Source of the DNA: Deltaproteobacteria bacterium
Lineage (GTDB): Bacteria; Desulfobacterota; Desulfarculia; Adiutricales; Adiutricaceae
DNA: 64,000 nucleotides
Assembly: GCA_031273455.1 (NCBI GenBank)
Contig: JAISRZ010000069.1
Span: 34,579-98,578, forward strand
Direction of reading: 5' to 3'
The notes beneath the pieces are model-generated. The model was given only the letters and a program-made list of their open reading frames with translations, was not told the DNA's origin and did not search any database. Shown here piece after piece: positions 33,958 through 43,529 of the stretch; the first letter of the stretch is position 1, and each line of letters starts with the position of its first letter. A program made the position numbers and the translations under genes.

Positions 33958-34846
33958 GGGCCCGACGGGATTTTTTTAGTTTAGGGAACATTAAGGCCCC
34001 GACCACCAAGACCGCGGTGATAAGGTTTAGATCCGAAGGGGTGAAGGAAAAAGAGCCTAGCTTTAAGCTTAAAGCCAAGGCCGTGGCTAAAAAGTAAACC
34101 ACTGACCCCAAAACCACGCCCACGATCCGGATGCCCAATGACCTTCGAGCGCCGATTAAAGTTTCCCCCACCACCACCGCGGCCAAGCCCTTGACAATGG
34201 TCCCCACGCCTAAACTAACGTCGGCGAGCCCCTGGCTTTGGGCGGCTAAGGCCCCGGCTAAGGCCACTAAAGCGTTGGAGAGCCCCACCCCCAAGATGAC
34301 GGTTAACCGGGTGTCCACCCCTTGACTCGCGCTCATCTTGGGGTTATCGCCGGTTGCCACCAAGGCTTGGCCAAACTCGGTCCGTAAGAGCCAGACTAAA
34401 AAGAGCCCAACAATAACTATGGCCGCGAAAAAAACGATTAAGCTAGCCCCAGTGGCCGAAAAACCCATATTTTTGAAAAACGAAAAGACCGAGGGCTGAC
34501 CGATTAAGCTGACGTTGGGCCGATGGCCCATGACCCGTAAGTTAATGGAGTAAAGGGCGGTCATGGTGAGGATGGAGGCTAACAGATGGAGAACGCCTAG
34601 TTTCGCGGTTAAAAAACCGGTGAGCGTCCCAGCCAAAAAACCGGCTATTAAAGCCGGGATTAAGGACAAATAAGGGTCCAGCCCGTTAACCACGCCCATG
34701 GCCGAGACCGCGGCCCCCAAGGGCAAACTCCCATCCACGGTCAAATCCGGAAAATCCAATATCCGAAAAGTTAAAAAGACCCCCAAAGCCATGAGGCCAT
34801 AGACTAGACCCTGGCTAATGGCCCCGGTGAAAGCGTAATAGCTCAC
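33950..34846 (-). CDS. ABC transporter permease (TrpY-type, branched-chain transport family)
   Basis: This 298-residue hydrophobic protein has about eight to nine membrane segments and the features of the BPD_transp_2 permeases (GLVYGLMALGVFLTFRILDFPDLTVDGSLPLGAAV). It ends in the short basic tail FPKLKKSRRAHA. It is the membrane channel of the importer formed with the flanking ATPase and the solute-binding protein, and its ends overlap both genes. The FPDLTVDGSLPLGAAV segment is typical of the permeases that pair with ABC_sub_bind (COG2984) binding proteins. Transport direction is inward. Confidence 0.92.
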   Translation of the reverse strand: MSYYAFTGAISQGLVYGLMALGVFLTFRILDFPDLTVDGSLPLGAAVSAMGVVNGLDPYLSLIPALIAGFLAGTLTGFLTAKLGVLHLLASILTMTALYSINLRVMGHRPNVSLIGQPSVFSFFKNMGFSATGASLIVFFAAIVIVGLFLVWLLRTEFGQALVATGDNPKMSASQGVDTRLTVILGVGLSNALVALAGALAAQSQGLADVSLGVGTIVKGLAAVVVGETLIGARRSLGIRIVGVVLGSVVYFLATALALSLKLGSFSFTPSDLNLITAVLVVGALMFPKLKKSRRAHA

Positions 34847-35796
34847 TTAAAGACTATCTGGGCGCGTTCCATGACCGAAGGCGCGACCACTAAAGAAATG
34901 GCCGTGGCGAACCGCTCGTTGACCACTAAGGCCAACTTTTTTAAGGCCTCCACCGGCGTCTCGCTGGGGATGGCCTCGCCCTTTAAAAGCCGGGCAGCCA
35001 TCCGCCCAGTCAACCGACCGAGCTCATAGTAGTTAATAGACAAAGTGGCCACCCCGCCCTTTCGCACGGAGTTGTTCTCCGAGGGGTAAATCGGGATCCT
35101 CTGGTCCAGGGCGATGTTGACGATGGTGTCCATGCCCGCGATAACCGAGTTGTCCGTGGGCAAAAAGATGGCCTCCACCTGGCCCACTAAACTCTGGGCC
35201 GCTTGGAGAATGGCCGCTGGGTTGGGGGCCGGGGCCTCAATGATTTCAAAGCCGTGTTTTTTAGCCGCCTCCCGCAAGATCTCCACTTGGACCACCGAGT
35301 TAGTTTCCCCGGGGTTAAAGATGACCCCCAATTTACTGGCGTGGGGTTGGATCTCCCGAATGAGGGCCACCTGCTCCAAAATGGGGTTCATGTCGGTGGT
35401 CCCGGTGACGTTGGCCCCGGGTTTATCCATGGTTTTGACCAACCCGGCGCTCACCGGGTCGGTCACGGCGGTGAAGAGAATGGGGATATCGCTAATGTTT
35501 TGGGCCGTGGTCTGGGCGGAGGGCGTGGACACGGCCAGAATCAGATCCGGTCGCTCGTCTTTCATCTGATGAGCGATTTGCAAAACCGTGGACATGGAGC
35601 CTTGAGCGTTATGCTCCAAGTAGGTCACTTCTAGGCCCATCTCGGCCAGTTGCTCTTTAAACCCCAAGACGGCCTCGTCTAAAGAGGTGTGCTCCACAAA
35701 CTGGTTGATGGAGATAACGTAAGCCAAAGCCCCACCGGCTTGACCGATAATTAATAATAAGGCTATAGACAAAAGACCAGTTTTTATTCCGCGCAT
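34843..35796 (-). CDS. ABC transporter substrate-binding protein (ABC_sub_bind/TrpX-type)
   Basis: The 317 residues start with a signal peptide (about 1-25, LLSIALLLIIGQAGGALA). The mature part matches the ABC_sub_bind family (COG2984): ISINQFVEHTSLDEAVLGFKEQL, LILAVSTPSAQTTAQNISDIPILFTAVTDPVSAGLV, GANVTGTTDMNP, and YPSENNSVRKGGVATLSINYYELGRLTGRMAARLLKGE. Members bind aromatic amino acids or other small ligands in the periplasm and pass them to the permease. GAGGCG precedes the ATG at a good distance. It is the first gene of the operon, which is divergent from the chemoreceptor across a 900-base gap. No lipobox Cys is present, so it should be a free periplasmic protein. Confidence 0.93.
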   Translation of the reverse strand: MRGIKTGLLSIALLLIIGQAGGALAYVISINQFVEHTSLDEAVLGFKEQLAEMGLEVTYLEHNAQGSMSTVLQIAHQMKDERPDLILAVSTPSAQTTAQNISDIPILFTAVTDPVSAGLVKTMDKPGANVTGTTDMNPILEQVALIREIQPHASKLGVIFNPGETNSVVQVEILREAAKKHGFEIIEAPAPNPAAILQAAQSLVGQVEAIFLPTDNSVIAGMDTIVNIALDQRIPIYPSENNSVRKGGVATLSINYYELGRLTGRMAARLLKGEAIPSETPVEALKKLALVVNERFATAISLVVAPSVMERAQIVFK

Positions 35797-36338
35797 AATC
35801 GCCTCGACAAGGAGCCGTTAAAAGCCCTAGAGGATGGCTTAAAGGAAACTTGGGGTTAACCCTTTCAGGGCTAGCCAAGGTTTTAGCGGGAGCCCACAGC
35901 CGCGACCTTTAGGCCATTTTCGCCGTTTATGATGATTGGGGAGAAATTAAAGACGAAAACCATTCTAAAAGGGGTCAACTCCGATAGAATGGGACTTTCG
36001 CTTTTATCGAATAATTACAGCACATTCGCCCTAAAAAGGCAAATACTTTACAAAGCGGATTTCACTCCCCCTAACTTTCGCGGGTCTTAATGGCTAAAGG
36101 GCGCCTTTTTAAGCCCCCTCAAGTTTTAGCCTTTAAAGGCCAGTTCCCGATAGAGTCAAACCGTAAAATCGCTTTGATCCGTTTATAAACAAATAATAAG
36201 CGTTCGCGAATAGCTATAAATTTTATTTTTAAATAAGTTAATACCCACCTTCTTAATCATTCAAAAAAATTAATACTCTAAAGTTAAAACTTAAACTTTA
36301 TAGATCCGCTTTTTTCGGGTCGGATTGGGCCATATTTT

Positions 36339-36368
36339 TTGACGCTAACTAAGGTTTTTTGGTATACT
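36339..36368 (+). promoter_or_regulatory. Sigma-70-like promoter
   Basis: TTGACG and TATACT are separated by 18 bases. The only thing directly downstream is a terminator-like hairpin about 20-80 bases on, so this promoter appears to drive a short RNA. The chemoreceptor gene is about 340 bases away. Confidence 0.6.
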
Positions 36369-36374
36369 TATTAA

Positions 36375-36446
36375 CCTAGCCACCGGAAGCGTTTGTAATC
36401 CTAGCCTTCCATCAAGACTCCTGGCTACGCTTCAAGATTGTTTTTT
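36375..36446 (+). ncRNA. Candidate small RNA or attenuated leader (about 70 nt)
   Basis: A good promoter ends at 36368. The transcript expected from about 36375 would fold GAAGCG...TAGCC against GGCTACGCTTC, an 11-bp stem with a 10-base bulge on the 5' side. It then meets six T residues at 36441-36446. The loop contains GACTCCT, whose CUCCU could pair with ribosome-binding sites. The unit could be a free small RNA or a premature terminator in the leader of the chemoreceptor gene. No known RNA family was recognised. Confidence 0.45.
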
Positions 36447-36716
36447 AGGGAAGCTATATTAACGATCAATCTTTATTATTAACGCTTTATTATTAACGAT
36501 TGTTCTTCCCTGTTTGAGGCCTTAAAAGTCGGGAGCGCCTTAAAGGAGCGGTCCTTCTATTATTATCCCCTCCTACCTAAAAGACTATATTTTAGGTTAT
36601 TTTGACCTTTTAATATTTATTTGGCCAAATTTACCTGGCGACATTACGTTTTACTCTGTCTTGTCGTAAAATATCGTTATCCGTTTATAACTTTATAAAG
36701 GATATTGAGTTCAAAA

Positions 36717-38540
36717 ATGAGTCTATACACAAAACTGTTAATCTCATTTGTCGGCCCTATTCTCATAATATTCACCGTCATCACCACTGTCGACTACTTC
36801 ACCGAACGGGAAAAAGCCATCACCCTGGTCACGCGGCAGCTTAATCAACAAGCCGCCCACAAGGCCGCCGCGGTCAATGGCTTTTTTGAGGCCATGGAGC
36901 CAGCGGTCCGCATGATGGCCGCTTACTTGGACGTGGCTAAGCTAGAAACTGACCAGGAGTATTTTGACCTTTTAAAGCTCTCTTTATCGGTTCGGCCCGA
37001 GGCTTACGGGGCGGCGGTGGCTTATGGGGTGGGTAAATACTCGCCGGATAAACCCCTTTACGCCCCTTACGCCACCAAAAAAGGGGAAACGACTTTAATC
37101 GACCCTAATCACGGGGCTTATGACTACACAACCGACGCGGAAAATGGCTCCTGGTTTATCGTCCCCTACCAAACTGGCCAAAACCTGTGGACTGAGCCCT
37201 ACTTTGACCAGGGGGCCGGGGATATCTGGATGTGCTCCTACGCCGTGCCTTTCACCTACCATAACGAAAAGGCCGGGGTGGCCACGGTGGACGTTTCCAT
37301 TAGCGGTTTGGGGGCTATTTTTCAGGAGGGCCAAGCCGAGCTCGATCAGTTGGCCGAAGGCGGGTATTACTTTATCATTAGCCCCACCGGGCGTTTTATC
37401 TACCACCCTAACCAAGATTTAATCGCTAGTGAGGCTAATTTAATCAATTTAAACCTCAATTCCACTTTAAGCGAAGAAGATAAGCGGCTCTGGCGGGACT
37501 TCGCTAGTCAAGCCGCGGCTAAAGGGCCCTTTACGGCCCGGCTCAAAAACGCCTTAGACCAAGAAGGGACCACTTATAAGCTCATTAACCTGGCGAGCTT
37601 ACCGGCCACCGGCTGGCTATTGGGCGTGGTCTGCGATGAGGCCAAGGTCATGGACCCGGTCTTTAAGTCCTTAATGAAAGACATCGCCTTTTTCGTGGCC
37701 TGTTTATTAATCTTAACCTTCGCCGTCTGGATTCCGACCTCCCGCTTAACCAAGACCTTGAGCCGGATGGCCGAGGTCTTAAGGCGGCAGTTTGACGCGG
37801 TTTACGACATCTCCAACAACATCCACGCCGACACCACCAGCATGTCCGAATCAGCCCAAGCCGAGTCCCAACGGTTTGACGAGATCAGTCAGAATTTAGA
37901 GGATATCTCCAAAAACTCTTTGGATAACCAACAGACGGCCCAGAAAGGGGCCCAAATCGGGGAAAACGCCTCCCAGCAGGTCTCCTTTGGCCAAGACGCG
38001 GTCACCAACATGCTGGAGGCCATGCGGACCATTAGCGAGTCGTCCTCATCCATTGGGAACATCTTAAAGAACATTGAGAGCGTCTCCTTTCAGACCAACC
38101 TTTTGGCTTTAAACGCCTCCGTGGAGGCCGCTAGAGCCGGGGAGGCGGGGAGCGGCTTCGCCGTGGTGGCCGAGGAAGTGCGGAACCTCGCCCAAAGATC
38201 CTCGGACTCGGTGCGGAACACCAACGCTTTTATGGACAATAACCAACGGCAGATCGTTAATGGCGAGAACATCTCCCAAAAGTTGGCCGATAGTTTTAAG
38301 TCTTTAACCCAGACCTCCAAGGAGACCACCGAAACCTTACGGACTATCACCCGGGAAGTGGATAAAGAGGTGGAGAAGATCAATTCCTTAAACCAAGAGA
38401 TCGCCAAGATGCGCTCGGTGACCCAAGAGACCATTGGCAATTCGCAAAGGGTTTTAACCCAGTCGGAAAACCTGAAAAAGCAGAACACCGAGTTAAGGCT
38501 AATCATTGAGGAGCTGGAGACTTTATTGCGAAAAAAGTAG
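36717..38540 (+). CDS. Methyl-accepting chemotaxis protein (Cache sensor)
   Basis: A membrane segment (about 8-30) is followed by a large periplasmic double-Cache sensor (about 35-320, with [22 protein letters not shown] and [17 protein letters not shown]). A second membrane segment follows (about 325-343, [17 protein letters not shown]). The cytoplasmic part is a long coiled coil whose hairpin tip reads [38 protein letters not shown], the CheA/CheW contact region. The linker after the second membrane segment is short and not clearly a HAMP domain. I use the ATG at 36717; the track uses a TTG at 36705 with AAAGGA too close. Double-Cache receptors usually bind amino acids or small organic acids. 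A cheW lies at 57.3 kb; no other chemotaxis core gene is in the window. Confidence 0.93.
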   Translation: MSLYTKLLISFVGPILIIFTVITTVDYFTEREKAITLVTRQLNQQAAHKAAAVNGFFEAMEPAVRMMAAYLDVAKLETDQEYFDLLKLSLSVRPEAYGAAVAYGVGKYSPDKPLYAPYATKKGETTLIDPNHGAYDYTTDAENGSWFIVPYQTGQNLWTEPYFDQGAGDIWMCSYAVPFTYHNEKAGVATVDVSISGLGAIFQEGQAELDQLAEGGYYFIISPTGRFIYHPNQDLIASEANLINLNLNSTLSEEDKRLWRDFASQAAAKGPFTARLKNALDQEGTTYKLINLASLPATGWLLGVVCDEAKVMDPVFKSLMKDIAFFVACLLILTFAVWIPTSRLTKTLSRMAEVLRRQFDAVYDISNNIHADTTSMSESAQAESQRFDEISQNLEDISKNSLDNQQTAQKGAQIGENASQQVSFGQDAVTNMLEAMRTISESSSSIGNILKNIESVSFQTNLLALNASVEAARAGEAGSGFAVVAEEVRNLAQRSSDSVRNTNAFMDNNQRQIVNGENISQKLADSFKSLTQTSKETTETLRTITREVDKEVEKINSLNQEIAKMRSVTQETIGNSQRVLTQSENLKKQNTELRLIIEELETLLRKK

Positions 38541-38573
38541 CCTTTAACCCTTTTTAAGTCCCAAAAACCAATA

Positions 38574-38618
38574 GGCGCGGTTAGCTAAAGATCAAAGCTA
38601 ACCGCGCCTTTAAGTTTT
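38574..38618 (+). terminator. Strong rho-independent terminator after the chemoreceptor
   Basis: GGCGCGGTTAGCT and AGCTAACCGCGCC form a perfect 13-bp stem with a 9-base loop, followed by TTTAAGTTTTGT. It begins 34 bases after the chemoreceptor stop. Confidence 0.8.
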
Positions 38619-38640
38619 GTCTAGAACCCGTAAGGCCCTA

Positions 38641-38775
38641 TGAAGAGGGAAAAATCACTCGAATCTAGGCCTTCTTTTTATAGAATACTTAAAGCGTTGG
38701 ATGAGTAAATATCTTTTATTTATATCACCGGTATCGCCAAAAAACTCCAATTTAAGATTTTTCCGCCCTAAATCT
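38641..38775 (+). pseudogene. Decayed fragment of an AAA-ATPase/PD-(D/E)XK gene
   Basis: This stretch aligns with 39667-39800 inside the intact gene just downstream. Shared runs include CGAATCT, GATGAGTA, ATATCTTTTATTT and ATCACCGGTATC, in the same order and spacing; in the intact gene they encode SLDEYISFIFITGITRSLQFDLF. Indels and stops break the frame. It appears to be the remnant of a second, tandem copy. The DNA on either side of the fragment has not kept recognisable similarity. Confidence 0.65.
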
Positions 38776-39157
38776 TATTAAGAACCACTCGCCACTTATT
38801 TACTCGCTAAAAGCTTAAACTTTGACGAACCTTAATAGATGTGATAAATATAATTTACTTCGCCACCGGCCTTTGGCCTCTATTGCGCTCGGGCTGGCGT
38901 TCAAGCGTTCCTAAACCTTTTGACCGCCACGACTTTCTGAGGCCGCCATGGCCGTAAACTCCAAAAAGGCTGAAACATTCGCCGCCTTAAAGGATTGTTT
39001 CGGGAGAAGACCTAAGCGCGATGAAACTAATTTTTATTTTAGCGTTAAGGCTGGCCCCAGTCTTTGGCGCTGATTAACGATTTTTTAGCCTTCAAAAAAC
39101 GTTATTTAACCAATAAAATCAATATTATAGCGTTATTTAATTAAAAGGATTTTTAGT

Positions 39158-40909
39158 ATGGCAGAGTTGAATAAAGGCCCAGCCTCAAGCGCCCAAACGT
39201 TTGAAATAATCATTCGTAAAAAAGCCATTTACGTGGATAAGACCTCCTATCTGGCCAATTTATTATCGGACGATAACAAAGTCTGGTTTCTGGCCCGGCC
39301 CCATCGTTTCGGGAAATCTTTAACCGTGTCTACCTTAAAAGCCGTGTTTTCCGAAGAGAAACGGGAGCTTTTTAAAGGGCTGGACATTGAAAGTCGCCTC
39401 AGTGAGGCCAGGTTCGCCCCTCGCCCGGTCATTCATCTGGATATGAGTGGACCAACCGATGACGACACCTTGGAAGTTCTTAAGCGGACTTTGGGGGAAA
39501 TGATCATTGATATCGCTGAAAACCAAGACATCACGTTGGACCCAACCCTCCCGCCTAAGAGTCTTTTAGCTAAATTGATCAAGCGATCCGTCAAAAATTC
39601 CAAGCGTAAAGTGGCCATCCTGATAGACGAGTATGACTCCCCCTTAATCGCTTTTAAGAGGAGAAGCGAAGAGGAGTATGATAAATTAGTCGAATCTTTG
39701 CGCAATTTTTTTAAAATACTTAAGTCGTTAGATGAGTATATATCTTTTATTTTTATCACCGGTATCACTAGAAGCCTTCAATTTGACCTTTTTTCTGTCT
39801 TAAACACATTTAGTGATATATCCGCCAATCCTCAATTTGGAGCTATGTGTGGTTTCACCCAGGAGGAACTGGAGGATAAATTCGCTCATCATATTAAACG
39901 GACCGCCACGACCCTCAAGATGTCCGAGAAGGAACTAGTGACCAAGATGGCGGACTACTACAATGGCTTCTCTTTTGATGGGATAACCCGCCTATATAAC
40001 CCTTTTTCCACTTTGCGGTTTTTTCAAGACCAAATATTTTCAAACTACTGGTTTGACACTGGGACTTCAATATTACCGCTTAATTTACTGAAAAAACAAC
40101 CTCTGACGGTGGAAGCGTTTCGTGGACTCGAAGTTAGCGCGGATTTCCCGAGAATACCAGGCAAATTAACCCCAAATAATCCCGTAAGTTTTCTTTACCA
40201 GACTGGTTACCTGGCTTTGCGGCCTGGAGCGGAGGCTGGCGAATTCACCTTAGATTTTCCCAATCACGAGGTTCTGACGTCTATGTCAATACTGGTGGTT
40301 GAAGATATTCTCGGTGAATTAGCGATTTCCGCGGTATTCCAAGACACGAAAAAAGCCTTAATCAACGGGGACGCCGCCGCGCTCATTAAGGCGTTCAACC
40401 AATTCTTCGCCAAATTCCCTTATGATGATTATGGGGCCGCTAAAACCAAATCCGAAAAGAAGTCAAATGGGGAGAAGGAAGAAGAAGCCAATGAGAAGAA
40501 AGAAGATGTGTCAGACGCGGAAAAAATTACTAATAGGGAATCGTTATTCCGATCGCGTTTATTAAGTCTTCTCTATTGCGCGATTGACTTGGTTTTCGCC
40601 GAGATTCACAGTAGTCGTGGCCGATCGGACATTGTGGCGCAAAGCGGAAAGTGGACCTGGGTCATGGAATTAAAAGTTTGCCTCAAGAAATCTGAAGAAC
40701 AAACGACTCTTAATAAAGCTCGGACCCAGATGATTGAAAAACGTTACGCCGCGGGTTTTGAAAATCCTATTTGCCTGGGGATAGTCATCAATAACGAAAC
40801 GAGAGCTATCGCCCGTTGGGATAACTTTGGGGATTTAGCGAAAGAATATGAGGCCAAACAAAACCGTTCGCCCAAAAAGCGCTTAAAAAGCGAATCCCCC
40901 AAAGATTAA
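39158..40909 (+). CDS. AAA-ATPase-like protein with C-terminal PD-(D/E)XK nuclease-like domain
   Basis: The N-terminal ~200 residues match the AAA-ATPase_like family. IIRKKAIYVDKTSYLANLL is followed by a variant P-loop ARPHRFGKSLTVSTL, then LFKGLDIE, and a Walker-B-like VAILIDEYDSPL. The C-terminal ~150 residues match the PD-(D/E)XK domain that accompanies it: RSRLLSLLYCAIDLVFAEIHSSRGRSDIVAQSGKWTWVMELKV, with D and E-x-K in place. A charged linker (KSEKKSNGEKEEEANEKKEDVSD) splits the nuclease-like part. Such proteins occur in large multi-copy families in gut and host-associated bacteria, with unproven function. A decayed copy lies just upstream and the start of another is at the window end. 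The length (583) is usual. Confidence 0.88.
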   Translation: MAELNKGPASSAQTFEIIIRKKAIYVDKTSYLANLLSDDNKVWFLARPHRFGKSLTVSTLKAVFSEEKRELFKGLDIESRLSEARFAPRPVIHLDMSGPTDDDTLEVLKRTLGEMIIDIAENQDITLDPTLPPKSLLAKLIKRSVKNSKRKVAILIDEYDSPLIAFKRRSEEEYDKLVESLRNFFKILKSLDEYISFIFITGITRSLQFDLFSVLNTFSDISANPQFGAMCGFTQEELEDKFAHHIKRTATTLKMSEKELVTKMADYYNGFSFDGITRLYNPFSTLRFFQDQIFSNYWFDTGTSILPLNLLKKQPLTVEAFRGLEVSADFPRIPGKLTPNNPVSFLYQTGYLALRPGAEAGEFTLDFPNHEVLTSMSILVVEDILGELAISAVFQDTKKALINGDAAALIKAFNQFFAKFPYDDYGAAKTKSEKKSNGEKEEEANEKKEDVSDAEKITNRESLFRSRLLSLLYCAIDLVFAEIHSSRGRSDIVAQSGKWTWVMELKVCLKKSEEQTTLNKARTQMIEKRYAAGFENPICLGIVINNETRAIARWDNFGDLAKEYEAKQNRSPKKRLKSESPKD

Positions 40910-41225
40910 AGCCCTAACCGTCTTCATGGGCCTGGTTACGGCTTACTAGCGGGTGGCCCATCGGGCTTGGCTTCGATCGTCACCTTCTGGCCCTAGGTTC
41001 GTCACCAGACTTACGCTAAGCCGGGAATAAACTTCGGATTAGAGAACGCCTTTAAGGCGAACCAAGCCTCCAGCCAAACCGCTCGAAACCCCCCAAATCC
41101 AGTCCAATCCAATCCAATCCAATCCAGGCCAGTCCAGGCCAATCCAGGCGACAGGTTTACTTAACGACCCCTTTGGGGCTAGGAACCTTTTAGCGACCGC
41201 CAACGATAATTTATCAGATGGATGT
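40910..41225. other. Gap between the AAA-ATPase gene and lptG
   Basis: It contains a short pentanucleotide repeat tract (listed separately). The minus-strand ORF at 41039-41269 arises from this repeat and overlaps the end of lptG, so I reject it. Confidence 0.5.
41097..41150. repeat. Pentanucleotide tandem repeat (ATCCA/TCCAA)
   Basis: ATCCAGTCCAATCCAATCCAATCCAATCCAGG begins a run of 5-base units that then degrades into TCCAGGCCA variants. It lies about 75 bases past the lptG stop. Confidence 0.8.
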
Positions 41226-42329
41226 TTATTGCCGGACGTAGGTGAAAAGGTAGAGGCCAATGAGCCCAAAAAAACAATTGGGGGCCCAAGCCGCCAAAAA
41301 GGGGGGCAATAACCCGGTGTAACCCACCGAGCGGGAAAGCTCCAAGGAGATTAAGTAGACAAAGGAAATGGTTAGGCCAATGACTAACCCCAAAGCCACG
41401 GAGCCGCCCTTTTCCCGCCAGAAGCCAATGGGTAAACCCACTAAGACCATGATAAGGGGGATAAAGGGCCGGGAAAACTTAAACTGGAAGTCCACCAGCT
41501 GCCGGATGGGATAGAACCCCTCGGCGTACAGCCGGGCCACCACCTCGCGTAAGCCCATGACGCTTAACTCATCGCTATTGGCCACCCCGTGCCGACCCAA
41601 ACCTTTAGGGGGCATGGGCCAATCCGGTAAAGTTAAGGTGTCCGAGCGGACCAACTGGAAGGACCTTTGCCCGTCCTCGCCGTAGTGGTAGATCTTTTCT
41701 TGGGCCTCGATTAACGTCAAGCCCTCCGGGCTAAAGAGCCCCTTAGCCGCTTCCATCCGCCGAGAGAGGTTAAAGTTCTCGTCCAAGACCAATAAAGAGA
41801 TGGATAAAGCCTCGCCGCTACTTTCTTTATAGGAGCCCAAGTGGGTTAAAAGGCGTAATTCCTTAAACCAGACGTCCTCCACCGTTAAAGCCGAGGCCTC
41901 AGCCCGGCGGTTCCGAACCTGGCCTTCCCAGATCTCGTTAACCACCCTTTGGGTCATGGGGGTTAAAAGGTTGTTTAAAAGGAAAACAAATAAACTTAAA
42001 CCCACCCCAATAACCACAAATGGGGCTGAGAGCCGATAAAGGCTAACCCCGCTCCCTTTAAAGGCCACAATTTCCGAGTTGCGCGAAAGAAGGACCAAAG
42101 AGATGAGAATGGAGGCTAAGGTGGCCACCGGGATGAGTAAGACCAGGACATTGGGGATCTGGGCCAAGAAGTAGGTTAAAACCGACTTTAAGGGAATGTT
42201 GTGGCTAACGAACTCGGAGATTTTCTCCACAAAGTCCACGGTTAAAAAGAGGGCCAAAAAGCCAGCTAAACATAAGCCCAAGTGGCGAAAGAAGAGCCCA
42301 GCCATGTAGCGATCAATGACGCTAATCAT
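41226..42329 (-). CDS. lptG: LPS export ABC transporter permease LptG
   Basis: This 367-residue YjgP/YjgQ-family permease begins IDRYMAGLFFRHLGLCLAGFLALFLTVDFVEKISEFV. It has three N-terminal membrane segments, a periplasmic jellyroll-like middle (about 125-265) and three C-terminal segments. With LptF and the LptB ATPase it extracts lipopolysaccharide from the inner membrane and feeds it to the Lpt bridge. Its ATG overlaps the stop of lptF by 4 bases. I assign LptG to this gene because it comes second after the lptF-like gene, the usual order. The two paralogues are similar enough that the F/G naming is less certain than the function. Confidence 0.93.
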   Translation of the reverse strand: MISVIDRYMAGLFFRHLGLCLAGFLALFLTVDFVEKISEFVSHNIPLKSVLTYFLAQIPNVLVLLIPVATLASILISLVLLSRNSEIVAFKGSGVSLYRLSAPFVVIGVGLSLFVFLLNNLLTPMTQRVVNEIWEGQVRNRRAEASALTVEDVWFKELRLLTHLGSYKESSGEALSISLLVLDENFNLSRRMEAAKGLFSPEGLTLIEAQEKIYHYGEDGQRSFQLVRSDTLTLPDWPMPPKGLGRHGVANSDELSVMGLREVVARLYAEGFYPIRQLVDFQFKFSRPFIPLIMVLVGLPIGFWREKGGSVALGLVIGLTISFVYLISLELSRSVGYTGLLPPFLAAWAPNCFFGLIGLYLFTYVRQ

Positions 42330-43516
42330 CTTAGCCGCCTTCCGGCTCGCCGACGCTTAAGCCACCTGGCCCAGACCTCGGCCGGGTCAATGGGTTGGAC
42401 GCTATTGACGCCCTTTAACAACCAAACGACCATTAACAAGGACAAAAAGACCGGGGTCCAAATGGCCACGACTGGCGGGATAGCCCCAGTCTCCCCTAAG
42501 GTCCAGCCTAAGGAGAACAAAGAGTAGTACAGAATAAAGATGGACAGCCCAATGACCAAACCAAAGTTCCGGCCCTTGGCCCGAAAGCTGGCCCCTAAAG
42601 GCACCCCAGCTAAGGCCATTAAAAAGGCGGCCACCGGAAAAGAGAACCGCCGGTGCCACTCCAATAGATAGACCTGGTAACTGGAGCTACCGCTCGCCCG
42701 TTGCTTATTGGCCGTTGGCCTTAGCTCCCCCGTGGGCATCTCCGAGCGGCCCAAAGCCAAAAACTCGCTATTCCCCTCAAACTCCGGGCCCGGGGAGATT
42801 TTGAGCTCATAGGTGTCAAAGAAGATACTGTCCACGGACTGGCGATCCTGAAACATCCGGTCAATAACCCCATCGTGTAAGCGAAAAAGGAGCATCTGTT
42901 GCAAAAGATCGATGTCCAGTAAACCGGTCCTGGCCACCACCAAGGTGTTTTCCCCCGGGGACCTTCGGTCATTAATGACAATATTAGCCATGGTCTCGGA
43001 GTGGGCCGGTAGTTGCCCGACGTAAATGGTTAGCCCCGGAAACTCCCGCACAAAAACCTGCTCTTTAATGGCCAAATCCGCCCGGGCTTTGGCTAGGGCC
43101 ATAATTTCCGAACGGAAGCGGGTGTTGGCCGCCGGGGTGAGCCAGACGTTAAAAAGTCCGGTGATTAAAGCCGCGGCCAAGCCAAAGACAATGACCGGCG
43201 GGGTCAACTGGAGTAAGGAGACGCCCGAGGCCTTTAAGACGGTGATCTCCGAATCGGCCGACATCCGTAAGAAGGTGGTTAAAGAGGCTAGCATGGCGGC
43301 CATGGGGATGGACATGGACAGCATTTTGGGGAGGATCAAAAAAAAGACCCGAAAAATGACCCTAGCCTCCACCCCTTTGCCCACCACCAGATCCGTTAAG
43401 GACATGACCCTAGCCATGAGCAAAATAAAGGTGAAGACCAAAAGATTGACTAAAAAAGCCGGGATGGTCTCGCCAATGACGCAGACGTTTATAAGATGGG
43501 GGCGCGATAAGGCCAC
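42326..43516 (-). CDS. lptF: LPS export ABC transporter permease LptF
   Basis: At 396 residues, it is the first of the LptF/LptG pair. The N-terminal region (IGETIPAFLVNLLVFTFILLMARVMSLTDLVVGKG), the coupling segment SADSEITVLKASGVSLLQL, the large periplasmic domain and the C-terminal membrane helices fit the family. It works in the inner membrane with LptG and LptB to export lipopolysaccharide, which implies an LPS-bearing outer membrane. It starts with GTG, 14 bases after the mltG stop, in the operon ruvX-mltG-lptF-lptG. The LptB ATPase is not in the window. Confidence 0.93.
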   Translation of the reverse strand: MALSRPHLINVCVIGETIPAFLVNLLVFTFILLMARVMSLTDLVVGKGVEARVIFRVFFLILPKMLSMSIPMAAMLASLTTFLRMSADSEITVLKASGVSLLQLTPPVIVFGLAAALITGLFNVWLTPAANTRFRSEIMALAKARADLAIKEQVFVREFPGLTIYVGQLPAHSETMANIVINDRRSPGENTLVVARTGLLDIDLLQQMLLFRLHDGVIDRMFQDRQSVDSIFFDTYELKISPGPEFEGNSEFLALGRSEMPTGELRPTANKQRASGSSSYQVYLLEWHRRFSFPVAAFLMALAGVPLGASFRAKGRNFGLVIGLSIFILYYSLFSLGWTLGETGAIPPVVAIWTPVFLSLLMVVWLLKGVNSVQPIDPAEVWARWLKRRRAGRRLR

Positions 43517-43529
43517 TTTCTGACCCGTC

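Larger units (their letters stand above)
35797..36716. other. 900-base divergent intergenic region with a candidate small RNA
   Basis: No protein gene is seen. Near 35960-35992 CCATTCT and AGAATGG can pair around a 19-base loop; on the minus strand this is followed by TTTTC, a possible leader attenuator of the importer operon. The candidate small-RNA unit at 36339-36446 is listed separately. Confidence 0.5.

Noticed and set aside
38948-39073. 41-codon ORF (MAVNSKKAETFAALKDCFGRRPK...) preceded by TGAGG
   Set aside because: Start context is fair, but it lies in the region of a decayed gene and has no recognisable family; could be a remnant.
41039-41269. 76-codon minus ORF with LDWIGLDW repeats
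   Set aside because: Produced by the pentanucleotide repeat and overlaps lptG.
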